Assembly (NCBI GenBank): GCA_023415075.1 | Contig: JAEZLU010000361.1 | Location: forward strand, 1-7,907 | DNA length: 7,907 nt | From: Bacillota bacterium | Lineage (GTDB): Bacteria; Bacillota; Negativicutes; Sporomusales; UBA7701 | Direction of reading: 5' to 3' | In this document: one piece after another, positions 1-5,604 of the stretch | Position numbering within the stretch: position 1 is the stretch's first letter | Layout of the letters: every line of letters starts with the position of its first letter | Program-made: the position numbers and the translations under genes | Notes under the pieces: generated by a model | Seen by the model: the letters and a program-made list of their open reading frames with translations, nothing else | Databases searched by the model: none | Told to the model about the DNA's origin: nothing

Positions 1-1232
1 ACCGGGAAGCCGATCTTAAAATAGCTGCCGAAACTGATGTTATAGCCCTCCTGGGCGGCAAGGCCGGCGACGATGATATTGGCGCTGGCGCCGATGATCG
101 TGCCGTTGCCGCCCAGACAGGCCCCCAGCGACAGGCTCCACCACAGCGGTTCGAGGTTGGCCACCCCGAGGGCGCCAAGGTCTTTTATCAGCGGGATCAT
201 TGTGGCCACGAAGGGAATGTTGTCGATAAACGCCGAGGCTATGGCGCTCAGCCAGAGGATGAGCAGCGCAGTGGCGGTCACGTTGCCGGCCGTCAGGCCG
301 ACCGCTTCCTTGGCCAGCCAGGAAATCACCCCGGTGTCCACCAGGCCGCCGACCAGGACAAACAGGCCAACGAAGAAGAACAGCGCCACCCATTCGACCT
401 TGTTGAAAATATGCTCAAGCCCGTGTTCGGACTGCCTGGCGGTCAGGAGGAGCAGCAGGCTGGCGCCGAAGAGGGCGACCGAGGCCGACTCCAGGTGGAA
501 GAACTGATGGGTTGTGAACAGAAAAATCGTCAGGGCCAGTATGCCCAGGCAGGTTTTCAGCAGTTTGTGGTTGGTCAGCTGCTTGTTTTCGTCCAGTTCG
601 CCTATTTTGGCCCGCAGCTCGTCGGTAGTCCGCAGCTTGCTGCGATATACCCAGGCCAGGATGGCGATGGTTACGAAGTGAATGAAAAACGAGATCAGGA
701 ACAGGTTATCGAGAAACGCTATGAAGGTCAGCTCGCGCACCGCACTGCCGATCATGATGTTCGGCGGGTCGCCGATCAGAGTCGACGTGCCGCCGATGTT
801 GGAGGCGATGATCTGGGCGATCAGGTAAGGGATGGGCGAGAGGTGCAACTGGCGGGTAATGCTGATGGTGACCGGCACGGTCAGGAGGACGGTGGTGACG
901 TTGTCCAGCAGGGCTGAACAGACGGCGGTCAGTGTCGCCAGGGCGAAGAACAGCTTCACCGGGTCGCCGTCAACCTTCTTGGCCGACCAGATGGCCAGAT
1001 AACGAAATAAACCGGTCTCGGCGGTTACGCCGACAATGATCATCATGCCCACCAAAAGGCCGATCGTGTTGAAATCGATGTGGTGGATGGCCCGTTCCTG
1101 GCTGAGGACGCCGGCGACAATCATCAGCATGCCGCCGACCATCGCCAGAATGGTGCGGTGAATCTTTTCGGAAATTATCAGGGCATAAACGGCGATAAAT
1201 ACTGCGACCGCAAAGATAACCTGTTTGTCCAT
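1..1232 (-). CDS. ArsB/NhaD/SLC13-superfamily ion permease (3' end cut by window edge)
   Basis: An open minus-strand frame runs from ATG (1232-1230) off the left edge, giving 410 residues. It is a polytopic inner-membrane protein built as two homologous halves. The first half has an Asp-Asn pair (D110-N111, in SALLDNVTTVLL) and a hairpin NIGGTSTLIGDPPN (residues 145-158). The second has D337-N338 (SAFIDNIPFVATMIP) and LGGNGTIIGASAN (373-385). This duplicated signature is typical of the ion-transporter superfamily that includes ArsB, NhaD, YbiR and the P protein. Family members are about 425 residues, so only some 15-20 C-terminal residues (the last helix) should be missing. A charged stretch near residues 195-225 separates the halves. 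A strong AGGAGG lies 6 nt before the start. The substrate cannot be told from sequence; no arsenic genes are nearby, so arsenite export is not supported. Family call is secure, function is not. Confidence 0.9.
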   Translation of the reverse strand, partial: MDKQVIFAVAVFIAVYALIISEKIHRTILAMVGGMLMIVAGVLSQERAIHHIDFNTIGLLVGMMIIVGVTAETGLFRYLAIWSAKKVDGDPVKLFFALATLTAVCSALLDNVTTVLLTVPVTISITRQLHLSPIPYLIAQIIASNIGGTSTLIGDPPNIMIGSAVRELTFIAFLDNLFLISFFIHFVTIAILAWVYRSKLRTTDELRAKIGELDENKQLTNHKLLKTCLGILALTIFLFTTHQFFHLESASVALFGASLLLLLTARQSEHGLEHIFNKVEWVALFFFVGLFVLVGGLVDTGVISWLAKEAVGLTAGNVTATALLILWLSAIASAFIDNIPFVATMIPLIKDLGALGVANLEPLWWSLSLGACLGGNGTIIGASANIIVAGLAAQEGYNISFGSYFKIGFP

Positions 1233-1238
1233 CAATAA

Positions 1239-1244
1239 CCTCCT
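1239..1244 (-). promoter_or_regulatory. Shine-Dalgarno of the permease gene
   Basis: A perfect AGGAGG on the minus strand sits 6 nt upstream of the permease ATG. It is noted separately because the same six bases are complementary to the 3' arm of the leader hairpin at 1276-1305, so it may be subject to masking. Confidence 0.85.
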
Positions 1245-1275
1245 GAATTTTTTTGGCGAATGACGGCAAATAAAT

Positions 1276-1305
1276 AGGAGGAGACCTTGGTGACAGTCTC
1301 CTCCT
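1276..1305 (-). promoter_or_regulatory. Leader hairpin with potential anti-Shine-Dalgarno arm
   Basis: A perfect 10-bp inverted repeat, AGGAGGAGAC and GTCTCCTCCT, is separated by a 10-nt loop. Read in the direction of the permease it lies between the predicted promoter and the ribosome binding site, so it should be in the 5' leader. It is preceded by six U and followed by AUUUAUUU, which is a poor terminator tail. The 3' arm contains CCUCCU, able to pair either with the 5' arm or with the permease AGGAGG about 32 nt downstream. It could be a translation switch, an RNA-stabilising stem, or a weak terminator for phoH read-through. The hairpin is seen directly; the role is inference. Confidence 0.6.
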
Positions 1306-1334
1306 AAAAAACCAGCCATATTCACTTAGGTATC

Positions 1335-1363
1335 ATTTTACCGTAAATTCTGTCGGCAGGCAA
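1335..1363 (-). promoter_or_regulatory. Predicted promoter of the permease gene
   Basis: On the minus strand TTGCCT (1363-1358, 4 of 6 to the sigma-A -35 consensus) is followed after exactly 17 nt by TAAAAT (1340-1335, 5 of 6 to the -10). Transcription would begin near 1328, giving a leader of about 95 nt. I see no strong terminator between phoH and here, so read-through from phoH is also possible. Confidence 0.55.
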
Positions 1364-1390
1364 CAGCCTTTGACTCAACGCCGGCAATTT

Positions 1391-2776
1391 CTACAGCCGC
1401 TGGGCCGCCTCGGCCGCCAGCGGCGAGCGCTCGCACTCGTCGTGCTGCAGCGTTACCTGGAAGCACAGCTTGGAGCCGCGCATCTTCTCGCTGGCATAGC
1501 TCAGGCCGTTGGACCGGCTGTCGAGAAAGGGGTTGTCGATCTGCTCGGGGTCGCCGAGGAGGATTATCTTCGTGCCGATGCCTGGCCGGGTGATGACCCC
1601 CTTGGCCTGGCGGGGCGTGGCGTTCTGCATTTCGTCGAGGATCATCCAGTACTTGTAGAGGGAGCGGCCGCGCTGGTAGGCGAGGGCCTCGGTCTGGATT
1701 ATCCGCTTGTCGAACAGCATCTGCACCGTGTCCTCGACCTGGGCGATTTCCTTGGACTCGGTCATCATCTGACCGGACATGATGGTGAACAGGTTGTCGC
1801 GGACCCCGCGCATATAAGGGCTTATTTTCTCATTTTCCGAGCCTGGCAGAAAGCCGATATCCTCGTCCATCGGGATGTTCGGCCGGCAGATCAGCAGATG
1901 GTGATAGTCGCGCGGGCGGCAATCGAGGTGCTTATAGAGACCGACCGCCAGCGAATAAAAAGTCTTGGCCGTGCCGGCCGGACCTTTTATGATTACCAGC
2001 GGCGCCTCGTCGGCCCCCATCATCAGGCACTCCTGCATGAAGACCTGGCCGATGTTGCGGGGGGCGACGCCGAAGGGATTGCGGTTGCGGAATTTCAGGT
2101 GGACGACCTTCTCGCCGTCGAAGCGGCCGAGGGCGGTGTGGCGGTCGTTGTCGGTCGAACGGATGAGCATGAACTGGTTGGTGACGAAAGCTGCCGGTCG
2201 CAGGTTGTGGTCGGTTTCCTCATATTCGCTGAGGGAGGCAGGGTCGATGGCGTTGTTGTCGTCGTCGTGGAACTGGTTGATTATCTCGGACGAGGTATAG
2301 ACGATCGTCCGTCCGGTATACTGATCCTCGATGGCAGCCACTTTGTCGTTGCGGAAATCTTCGGCCTGGATGCCGAGAATGACCGACTTGACCCGCAGGT
2401 TGGTATCGCGGCTCACGAGAACGGTAACCTGGTTATTTTCCAAGAGGCCTTTGCACACCTGGAGAATGCGGTTGTCGGCCTTGGTCCGGTCCCAGTAGGC
2501 CGGCAGGCTGGTTTCCAGGCAGTTGGTCTCGATGCGGAGGATGCCGCCCTGATCGTTGATACTCACACCCTCGAGGAGATTGCCGTGGGCCCGCAGTTCG
2601 TCGATGATGCGGCTGACCTGGCGGCTGTGGGCGCCGCGCTCGGTGGCTTCGGACTTGAATTTGTCGAGTTCCTCCAGCACCACTTCGGGGATGATCACCG
2701 TGTGCTCGCTAAAGGCGAAGATAGCTTGGGGTGAATAAAGCAGGACATTAGTGTCGAGCACATAATGCTTCTTCAA
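1391..2776 (-). CDS. PIN domain-PhoH family ATPase (YlaK/PhoH2-like)
   Basis: This is a 461-residue cytoplasmic protein with two domains. The N-terminal PIN nuclease domain (about 1-135) keeps the four acidic metal-binding positions: D8 in VLDTNVL, about E35/E36, D101 in KADNRIL and D124 in SRDTNLR. The C-terminal PhoH P-loop domain (about 240-461) has a Walker A GPAGTAKT (265-272), a Walker B MILDEMQN (378-385) and the GDPEQIDNP motif (408-416). Full-length PIN-PhoH proteins of this type are about 440-460 residues. Mycobacterial PhoH2 is an RNA helicase/RNase, so an RNA-processing role is likely here. The start is TTG, chosen because AAAGGGGG lies 6 nt upstream and the next in-frame start (GTG, codon 6) would weaken the first PIN strand. 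Walker A has Ala where Gly is usual, and Walker B reads DEMQN rather than DEAQN. No antitoxin-like partner precedes it. It has its own promoter. Confidence 0.93.
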   Translation of the reverse strand: MKKHYVLDTNVLLYSPQAIFAFSEHTVIIPEVVLEELDKFKSEATERGAHSRQVSRIIDELRAHGNLLEGVSINDQGGILRIETNCLETSLPAYWDRTKADNRILQVCKGLLENNQVTVLVSRDTNLRVKSVILGIQAEDFRNDKVAAIEDQYTGRTIVYTSSEIINQFHDDDNNAIDPASLSEYEETDHNLRPAAFVTNQFMLIRSTDNDRHTALGRFDGEKVVHLKFRNRNPFGVAPRNIGQVFMQECLMMGADEAPLVIIKGPAGTAKTFYSLAVGLYKHLDCRPRDYHHLLICRPNIPMDEDIGFLPGSENEKISPYMRGVRDNLFTIMSGQMMTESKEIAQVEDTVQMLFDKRIIQTEALAYQRGRSLYKYWMILDEMQNATPRQAKGVITRPGIGTKIILLGDPEQIDNPFLDSRSNGLSYASEKMRGSKLCFQVTLQHDECERSPLAAEAAQRL

Positions 2777-2815
2777 TTGAATCCCCCTTTAGACAAAATA
2801 CGCTATCACATTTTC

Positions 2816-2844
2816 ATTATACAATGAAAGTATTGTGGTCTGCA
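2816..2844 (-). promoter_or_regulatory. Predicted phoH promoter
   Basis: A perfect TATAAT (2821-2816, minus strand) lies about 40 nt upstream of the phoH TTG start. The -35 position at 17-nt spacing reads TGCAGA, only 3 of 6 matches, so the promoter may be weak or need an activator. The leader would be about 30 nt. Confidence 0.6.
2821..2836. promoter_or_regulatory. Inverted repeat in the phoH promoter spacer (candidate operator)
   Basis: ACAAT-N6-ATTGT is a perfect 5-bp dyad with a 6-nt centre. It starts at the first base of the phoH -10 box and fills the spacer, a typical position for a repressor site. A short AT-rich dyad can arise by chance, and no regulator is identified. Confidence 0.35.
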
Positions 2845-2876
2845 CTAGGAATTCTCGTTAATTTTATCAATATATA

Positions 2877-2886
2877 GTGTTAACAC
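2877..2886. promoter_or_regulatory. Perfect 10-bp palindrome between divergent promoters (candidate operator)
   Basis: GTGTTAACAC is self-complementary with no spacer. It overlaps the -35 region of the rightward promoter and lies about 55-65 bp upstream of the leftward -10, so one bound protein could act on both transcripts. The bound protein is unknown. Confidence 0.35.
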
Positions 2887-2904
2887 ACAAAAAGACCCGG
2901 CCTA

Positions 2905-2913
2905 TGCTATAAT
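2905..2913 (+). promoter_or_regulatory. Extended -10 promoter for the small ORF
   Basis: TGCTATAAT is a perfect extended -10 element (TGnTATAAT). The -35 position (2885-2890, acacaa) is poor, which extended -10 promoters tolerate. Transcription would start about 2920, leaving a short leader with the AAAGGAG ribosome binding site of the 35-codon ORF. Confidence 0.6.
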
Positions 2914-2942
2914 TGTCCTAGGAATGAAAGGAGCGGGTGGCA

Positions 2943-3050
2943 GTGAAGGAACGGCTCATAGTGGCGGCAGCCGTCATCCTGGCCACAATCTGCGAAATCC
3001 TTGACGTAACCGCCAAAATGATCAGCGACCGCCGGCGAAAATCGGCCTGA
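2943..3050 (+). CDS. Small 35-residue membrane-like protein (hypothetical)
   Basis: A GTG start at 2943 is preceded by GAAAGGAG with a 9-nt gap, and behind that by an extended -10 promoter. The 35-residue product has a hydrophobic segment around residues 5-17 (LIVAAAVILATIC). An acidic/polar stretch and a basic end (DRRRKSA) follow. This pattern suits a single membrane-associated helix with a positively charged cytoplasmic tail. It fills the gap before the next gene, which has its own promoter. I do not recognise the family. The promoter plus ribosome site support real expression, but at this length the frame alone is weak evidence; a short regulatory RNA is the alternative. Confidence 0.5.
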   Translation: MKERLIVAAAVILATICEILDVTAKMISDRRRKSA

Positions 3051-3076
3051 GGCGACCGGGCGTTTGGCACGCGGGT

Positions 3077-3088
3077 ACCGCTTGCGGT
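3077..3088. promoter_or_regulatory. Interrupted palindrome at the -35 of the reductase-like gene (candidate operator)
   Basis: ACCGC-TT-GCGGT is a perfect 5-bp dyad with a 2-nt centre. It abuts and slightly overlaps the predicted -35 box at 3087-3092. The 2-nt loop is too tight for a good RNA hairpin and no T run follows, so a protein site is more likely than a terminator. Confidence 0.3.
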
Positions 3089-3115
3089 GTCATAAAACCG
3101 GCCGCGACATATAAT
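3087..3115 (+). promoter_or_regulatory. Predicted promoter of the ProC-like gene
   Basis: GTGTCA (3087-3092, 4 of 6) and a perfect TATAAT (3110-3115) are separated by 17 nt. The start of transcription would be near 3122, leaving a leader of about 34 nt with AGGAG at 3144-3148. Confidence 0.6.
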
Positions 3116-3155
3116 GTGAATATGCCGTACTAGACGTCAACACAGGAGTGAGACT

Positions 3156-3839
3156 ATGCAAGTTGGGATAATCGGTGTCGGCCGAATGGGCCGCGAACTG
3201 GCCCGTCGGCTCAAAGACCACATCGAACTGACCATTTTCGACCGCGACGCCGCCTTTTTGGCAACCGTCGCCAATGAATTTGCCATACCGGCCGCCGCTT
3301 CGATCGACGAAGTGGCCGCCGTCGGCACCGTCATCCTGGCGGTCCCCGACCCGGAAGTCATAAACTGCATCAAGGATTTTAACCAACGGCCGGCGCCGCT
3401 GACGGTGATCAATATCGCCACAAACGTCGCCCAGCACGTCCTCGAAGAGGCCGCCGCCCCGCATGTCCGCTGCATCGGCGTCAAGTTTGTCGGTCATGCC
3501 GGCGAGATGTCCCTCGGCCTCGACCCGGTGGTCATCGTCAACGAACGGCCAGCCGCCCTGGTCGACACCGCCAAAGCCATCTTCGGACCGGTGGGCCAGG
3601 TGGTCGTCGGCAAAGCCGATACCGTAAGCGCCATCAACACCGCGGCCGCCGAGAAGGCCCTCGAGGCCGCCGTCTATATCGAAGAAGCCCTCCGCCAACA
3701 GGGAATCACCGACCCGGCGATCGTCAAAAGCGCTATCCGCCAGGTGGCGGCCGGAGTCCTCAAAGCTTACGCCGACCAGGACCTCGGACCGTTCGCCCGC
3801 CAGATCGTCCGGGCGGTACGGGCCAAATTCAAACGCTGA
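3156..3839 (+). CDS. NAD(P)-binding Rossmann protein, ProC/F420-oxidoreductase-like
   Basis: The 227-residue product starts at ATG 3156, with AGGAG 7 nt upstream. It opens with a dinucleotide-binding beta-alpha-beta unit, MQVGIIGVGRMG, whose G7-x-G9-x-x-G12 is intact. The second strand ends in an acidic residue (D29 of LTIFDRD), which usually favours NAD(H) over NADP(H). VILAVPDPEV (about 59-68) matches the next nucleotide-contact strand of ProC and F420-NADP oxidoreductase-type folds. The C-terminal 75 residues are helical (AINTAAAEKALEAAVYIEEAL...), resembling a ProC-like dimerisation domain, but the chain is some 40 residues shorter than usual pyrroline-5-carboxylate reductase (about 270). 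I therefore do not call it proC. It appears monocistronic, with its own promoter and terminator. The substrate is unknown. Confidence 0.82.
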   Translation: MQVGIIGVGRMGRELARRLKDHIELTIFDRDAAFLATVANEFAIPAAASIDEVAAVGTVILAVPDPEVINCIKDFNQRPAPLTVINIATNVAQHVLEEAAAPHVRCIGVKFVGHAGEMSLGLDPVVIVNERPAALVDTAKAIFGPVGQVVVGKADTVSAINTAAAEKALEAAVYIEEALRQQGITDPAIVKSAIRQVAAGVLKAYADQDLGPFARQIVRAVRAKFKR

Positions 3840-3868
3840 GTAAGCTTGGCCTTATGCCAGGGTACGCC

Positions 3869-3900
3869 GGCGCCCGCACAACCGGGCGTCTGTTTTTTTT
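3869..3900 (+). terminator. Intrinsic terminator after the ProC-like gene
   Basis: GGCGCCCG pairs with CGGGCGTC (8 bp, one G-U) around a 6-nt loop (cacaac). It is followed by TG and eight T. It lies 30 nt after the stop codon and separates this gene from the mocR-type regulator. Confidence 0.9.
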
Positions 3901-3932
3901 GATCGACAAACTGGTCGGTTCAAAAAACATGA

Positions 3933-3952
3933 AAACTGGCAATTGACGCCAG
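3933..3952 (+). promoter_or_regulatory. Candidate MocR/PdxR operator over its own promoter
   Basis: AAACTGGCAATTGACGCC (3933-3950) covers the -35 box and includes a dyad CTGGC-N7-GCCAG (3936-3952). AAACTGG also occurs 25 bp upstream at 3908-3914, as a direct repeat. A related sequence lies upstream of pdxS at 5498-5516. MocR proteins generally bind repeated half-sites near their own promoter, so self-repression is plausible but unproved. Confidence 0.4.
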
Positions 3953-3971
3953 ACCGGATTGGCGGTATTCT
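3943..3971 (+). promoter_or_regulatory. Predicted promoter of the mocR-type gene
   Basis: TTGACG (3943-3948, 5 of 6) and TATTCT (3966-3971, 4 of 6) are spaced by exactly 17 nt. Transcription would begin about 3978, giving a 29-nt leader. This places an upstream in-frame TTG at 3959 before the transcript starts and supports the ATG at 4007. Confidence 0.65.
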
Positions 3972-4006
3972 TTCATCATGAAGGCTTCGGCCCGGGGAGG
4001 TCGCCC

Positions 4007-5488
4007 ATGCTGCTACTGACCATCGACGAAAACGGCAGCCAGCCGATATACCAGCAGATCATCGACCAGGTCCGCCAGCGGATCACCGGCCGGCTTTTAC
4101 TGCCAGGCGAAAAGCTGCCGTCCACCCGCCGCCTGGCCGACCAGCTCGCCGTTCACCGCTCGACCGTGGCCGCCGCCTACCAGGAGCTATGGGCCCTGGG
4201 GTTCATTGACCTCAGCCCCGGCGCCTGCCCGCGGGTCCGCGACCGCATGCAGATTGCCACCGCCGCCGACCGCCCGGAGAAAGGCCTGGTCGACTGGGAT
4301 ACTGTCGCTTCCCCGGCCAGCATCGCCACCTGGCAGACCCACCGGCGGCTGGAGGCGCTGCCGCAACGGGCGGCTGACGACAGTATAATCAGCTTCAGCA
4401 GCCTCAACATGGACCGGCGTCTGTTCCCGCTGGAGCAATTCCGGGCCTGCCTGGACCGCGCGGTGAAAGCTCAGGGCGACACCCTGCTCGGCTACGGAAC
4501 CCAGGCCGGCTTTGTCCCTCTCAGGGAGTACATCGCCCGCCGGCTGCAGAGCCACGGCGTATCGGTCAGCGCCGACGAAATCCTCATCACCAACGGCTCG
4601 CAGCAGGGCATCGACCTGGTCTTCAGACTGATCGCCGCTCCCGGGAAAGCGGTGGCCGTCGAATCGCCCACCTATGACAACCTGTTGCCGCTCCTCCGCT
4701 TTTACGGGCTCAAGCCGCTGCCCATTCCGGTCCGCCGGGACGGCATGGACCTCACGCTGCTGGCGGCGGCCATCCGCGACGAAAAACCGGCCCTCATCTA
4801 CACAATGCCAACTTTCCAGAACCCCACCGGCATCAGCACCAGCCAGGCCCACCGCGAGCGCCTGCTGTCGCTTTGCGAAAGCCACCGCATCCCGCTCCTC
4901 GAAGACGGCTTCGAAGAAGAAATGAAGTACTGCGGCCGGGTCGTTCTGCCCATCAAATCGATGGATAAGCACCAACTGGTCATCTACTGCGGCACCTTCT
5001 CCAAGGTTCTCTTCCCCGGTGTGCGCATCGGCTGGCTGGCCGCCGATAAAGAGTGCATCGATCGGCTGGTCGCCATCCACCGCTTCAGCGAGCTCGCTCC
5101 CAGCATGATCCTTCAGGCGGCCATTCACGAATTCTGCCAGAACGGCCATTACGACCGCCATGTCGGCAGAATGCACCGTATCTTCCGCAAGCGGATGCAG
5201 ACGGCCATCCGGGCCCTCGACCGCCACATCGCCCCTGAGTGGGCCGAGTGGACCGAGCCGGCCGGCGGCTTTCTCATCTGGCTGAAGCTGAGGCCGCTGG
5301 CCGGACCGGCCCCCGACTGGAAAGAACTGCTGGCCGCCCATGGCGTGGCGGCAGCCACCGGCGGCAGCTTTTTTGCCGGCGACGCCCCCGACACCTACCT
5401 GCGGCTGTCGATTTCGCCCCTTAACGAGGAGGAAATCACCGAAGGCATCTGCCGGCTGGCGGCGGCCCTGCGGCAAGCCCATACATAA
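4007..5488 (+). CDS. pdxR: MocR-family (GntR/aminotransferase) regulator, probable PdxR
   Basis: This is a 493-residue cytoplasmic transcription factor. Residues about 10-75 form a GntR winged helix (PIYQQIIDQVRQRI, then LPSTRRLADQLAVHRSTVAAAYQEL). A short linker leads to a complete fold-type I aminotransferase domain (about 120-490). PLP-site residues are visible: N272 in FQNPTG, D300 in LLEDGF, the Schiff-base lysine K333 in TFSKVLFPG, and R466 in YLRLS, the usual carboxylate-binding arginine. Length fits MocR proteins (about 450-500). GGGGAGG lies 6 nt before the ATG. Known PdxR proteins sense PLP and control pdxST; pdxS begins 116 nt after this stop on the same strand, so the same role is likely. 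In other genomes PdxR is often divergent from pdxST; here it is tandem. A GabR-like or free aminotransferase role is a less likely alternative. Confidence 0.88.
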   Translation: MLLLTIDENGSQPIYQQIIDQVRQRITGRLLLPGEKLPSTRRLADQLAVHRSTVAAAYQELWALGFIDLSPGACPRVRDRMQIATAADRPEKGLVDWDTVASPASIATWQTHRRLEALPQRAADDSIISFSSLNMDRRLFPLEQFRACLDRAVKAQGDTLLGYGTQAGFVPLREYIARRLQSHGVSVSADEILITNGSQQGIDLVFRLIAAPGKAVAVESPTYDNLLPLLRFYGLKPLPIPVRRDGMDLTLLAAAIRDEKPALIYTMPTFQNPTGISTSQAHRERLLSLCESHRIPLLEDGFEEEMKYCGRVVLPIKSMDKHQLVIYCGTFSKVLFPGVRIGWLAADKECIDRLVAIHRFSELAPSMILQAAIHEFCQNGHYDRHVGRMHRIFRKRMQTAIRALDRHIAPEWAEWTEPAGGFLIWLKLRPLAGPAPDWKELLAAHGVAAATGGSFFAGDAPDTYLRLSISPLNEEEITEGICRLAAALRQAHT

Positions 5489-5497
5489 GCCGAAAGC

Positions 5498-5550
5498 AAA
5501 CGGCAGTCTGACGGCCTGGCATGAAAAGGCGGCAGGCTATCGTATAAAAT
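5498..5550 (+). promoter_or_regulatory. pdxS control region: candidate regulator site and promoter
   Basis: A -10-like TATAAAAT (5543-5550) sits about 55 nt before the pdxS start, but no good -35 box precedes it (CATGAA at 17-nt spacing), as is common for activator-dependent promoters. Just upstream, AAACGGCAGTCTGACGGCC (5498-5516) shares the blocks AAAC, GGCA, TGACG and CC with the sequence over the mocR -35 box. A wider dyad GCCTG-N14-CAGGC (5514-5537) spans the -35 position. No hairpin with a T run separates mocR from pdxS, so read-through may also contribute. Confidence 0.45.
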
Positions 5551-5604
5551 ATTAGCCATGGCCCCATGTTAAGACTGATCGTCGTATTTAGGAGGTAAAC
5601 AATT

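Noticed and set aside
73..917. Plus-strand open frames (73-507 and 411-917) opposite the permease
   Set aside because: They are antisense to a continuous membrane-protein frame with duplicated DN and GGT/GGN motifs and encode no recognisable domain.
1276..1311. Hairpin plus A run read as a strong intrinsic terminator
   Set aside because: The homopolymer lies on the wrong side: on the plus strand it is A, and on the minus strand the U run precedes the stem. The true minus-strand tail is only AUUUAUUU, so a strong terminator is unlikely.
1370..2734. A 454-codon open frame on the plus strand, antisense to phoH
   Set aside because: It lies opposite a gene with clear PIN and PhoH motifs, has no recognisable domain, and is low-complexity (Val, Ala, Gly, Asp rich) as expected for the complement of GC-rich coding DNA.
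2925..3005. ATG-started frame at 2925 overlapping the 35-codon ORF
   Set aside because: It has no ribosome site before the ATG (the AAAGGAG lies inside it) and gives a Gly/Ser/His-rich peptide without structure; the GTG frame at 2943 fits the signals better.
3090..3698. A 202-codon open frame on the minus strand over the ProC-like gene
   Set aside because: It overlaps a gene with a clear Rossmann motif, promoter and ribosome site; its Gly/Asp-rich composition is that of an antisense frame.
3959..4006. In-frame TTG start at 3959 that would lengthen the MocR protein by 16 residues
   Set aside because: It falls inside the predicted promoter, upstream of the expected transcription start, and lacks a ribosome site. 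ATG 4007 has GGGGAGG at ideal spacing and starts where GntR domains begin.
4187..5482. A 431-codon open frame on the minus strand, antisense to the mocR-type gene
   Set aside because: No domain, biased composition, and it is fully covered by a convincing GntR-aminotransferase gene.
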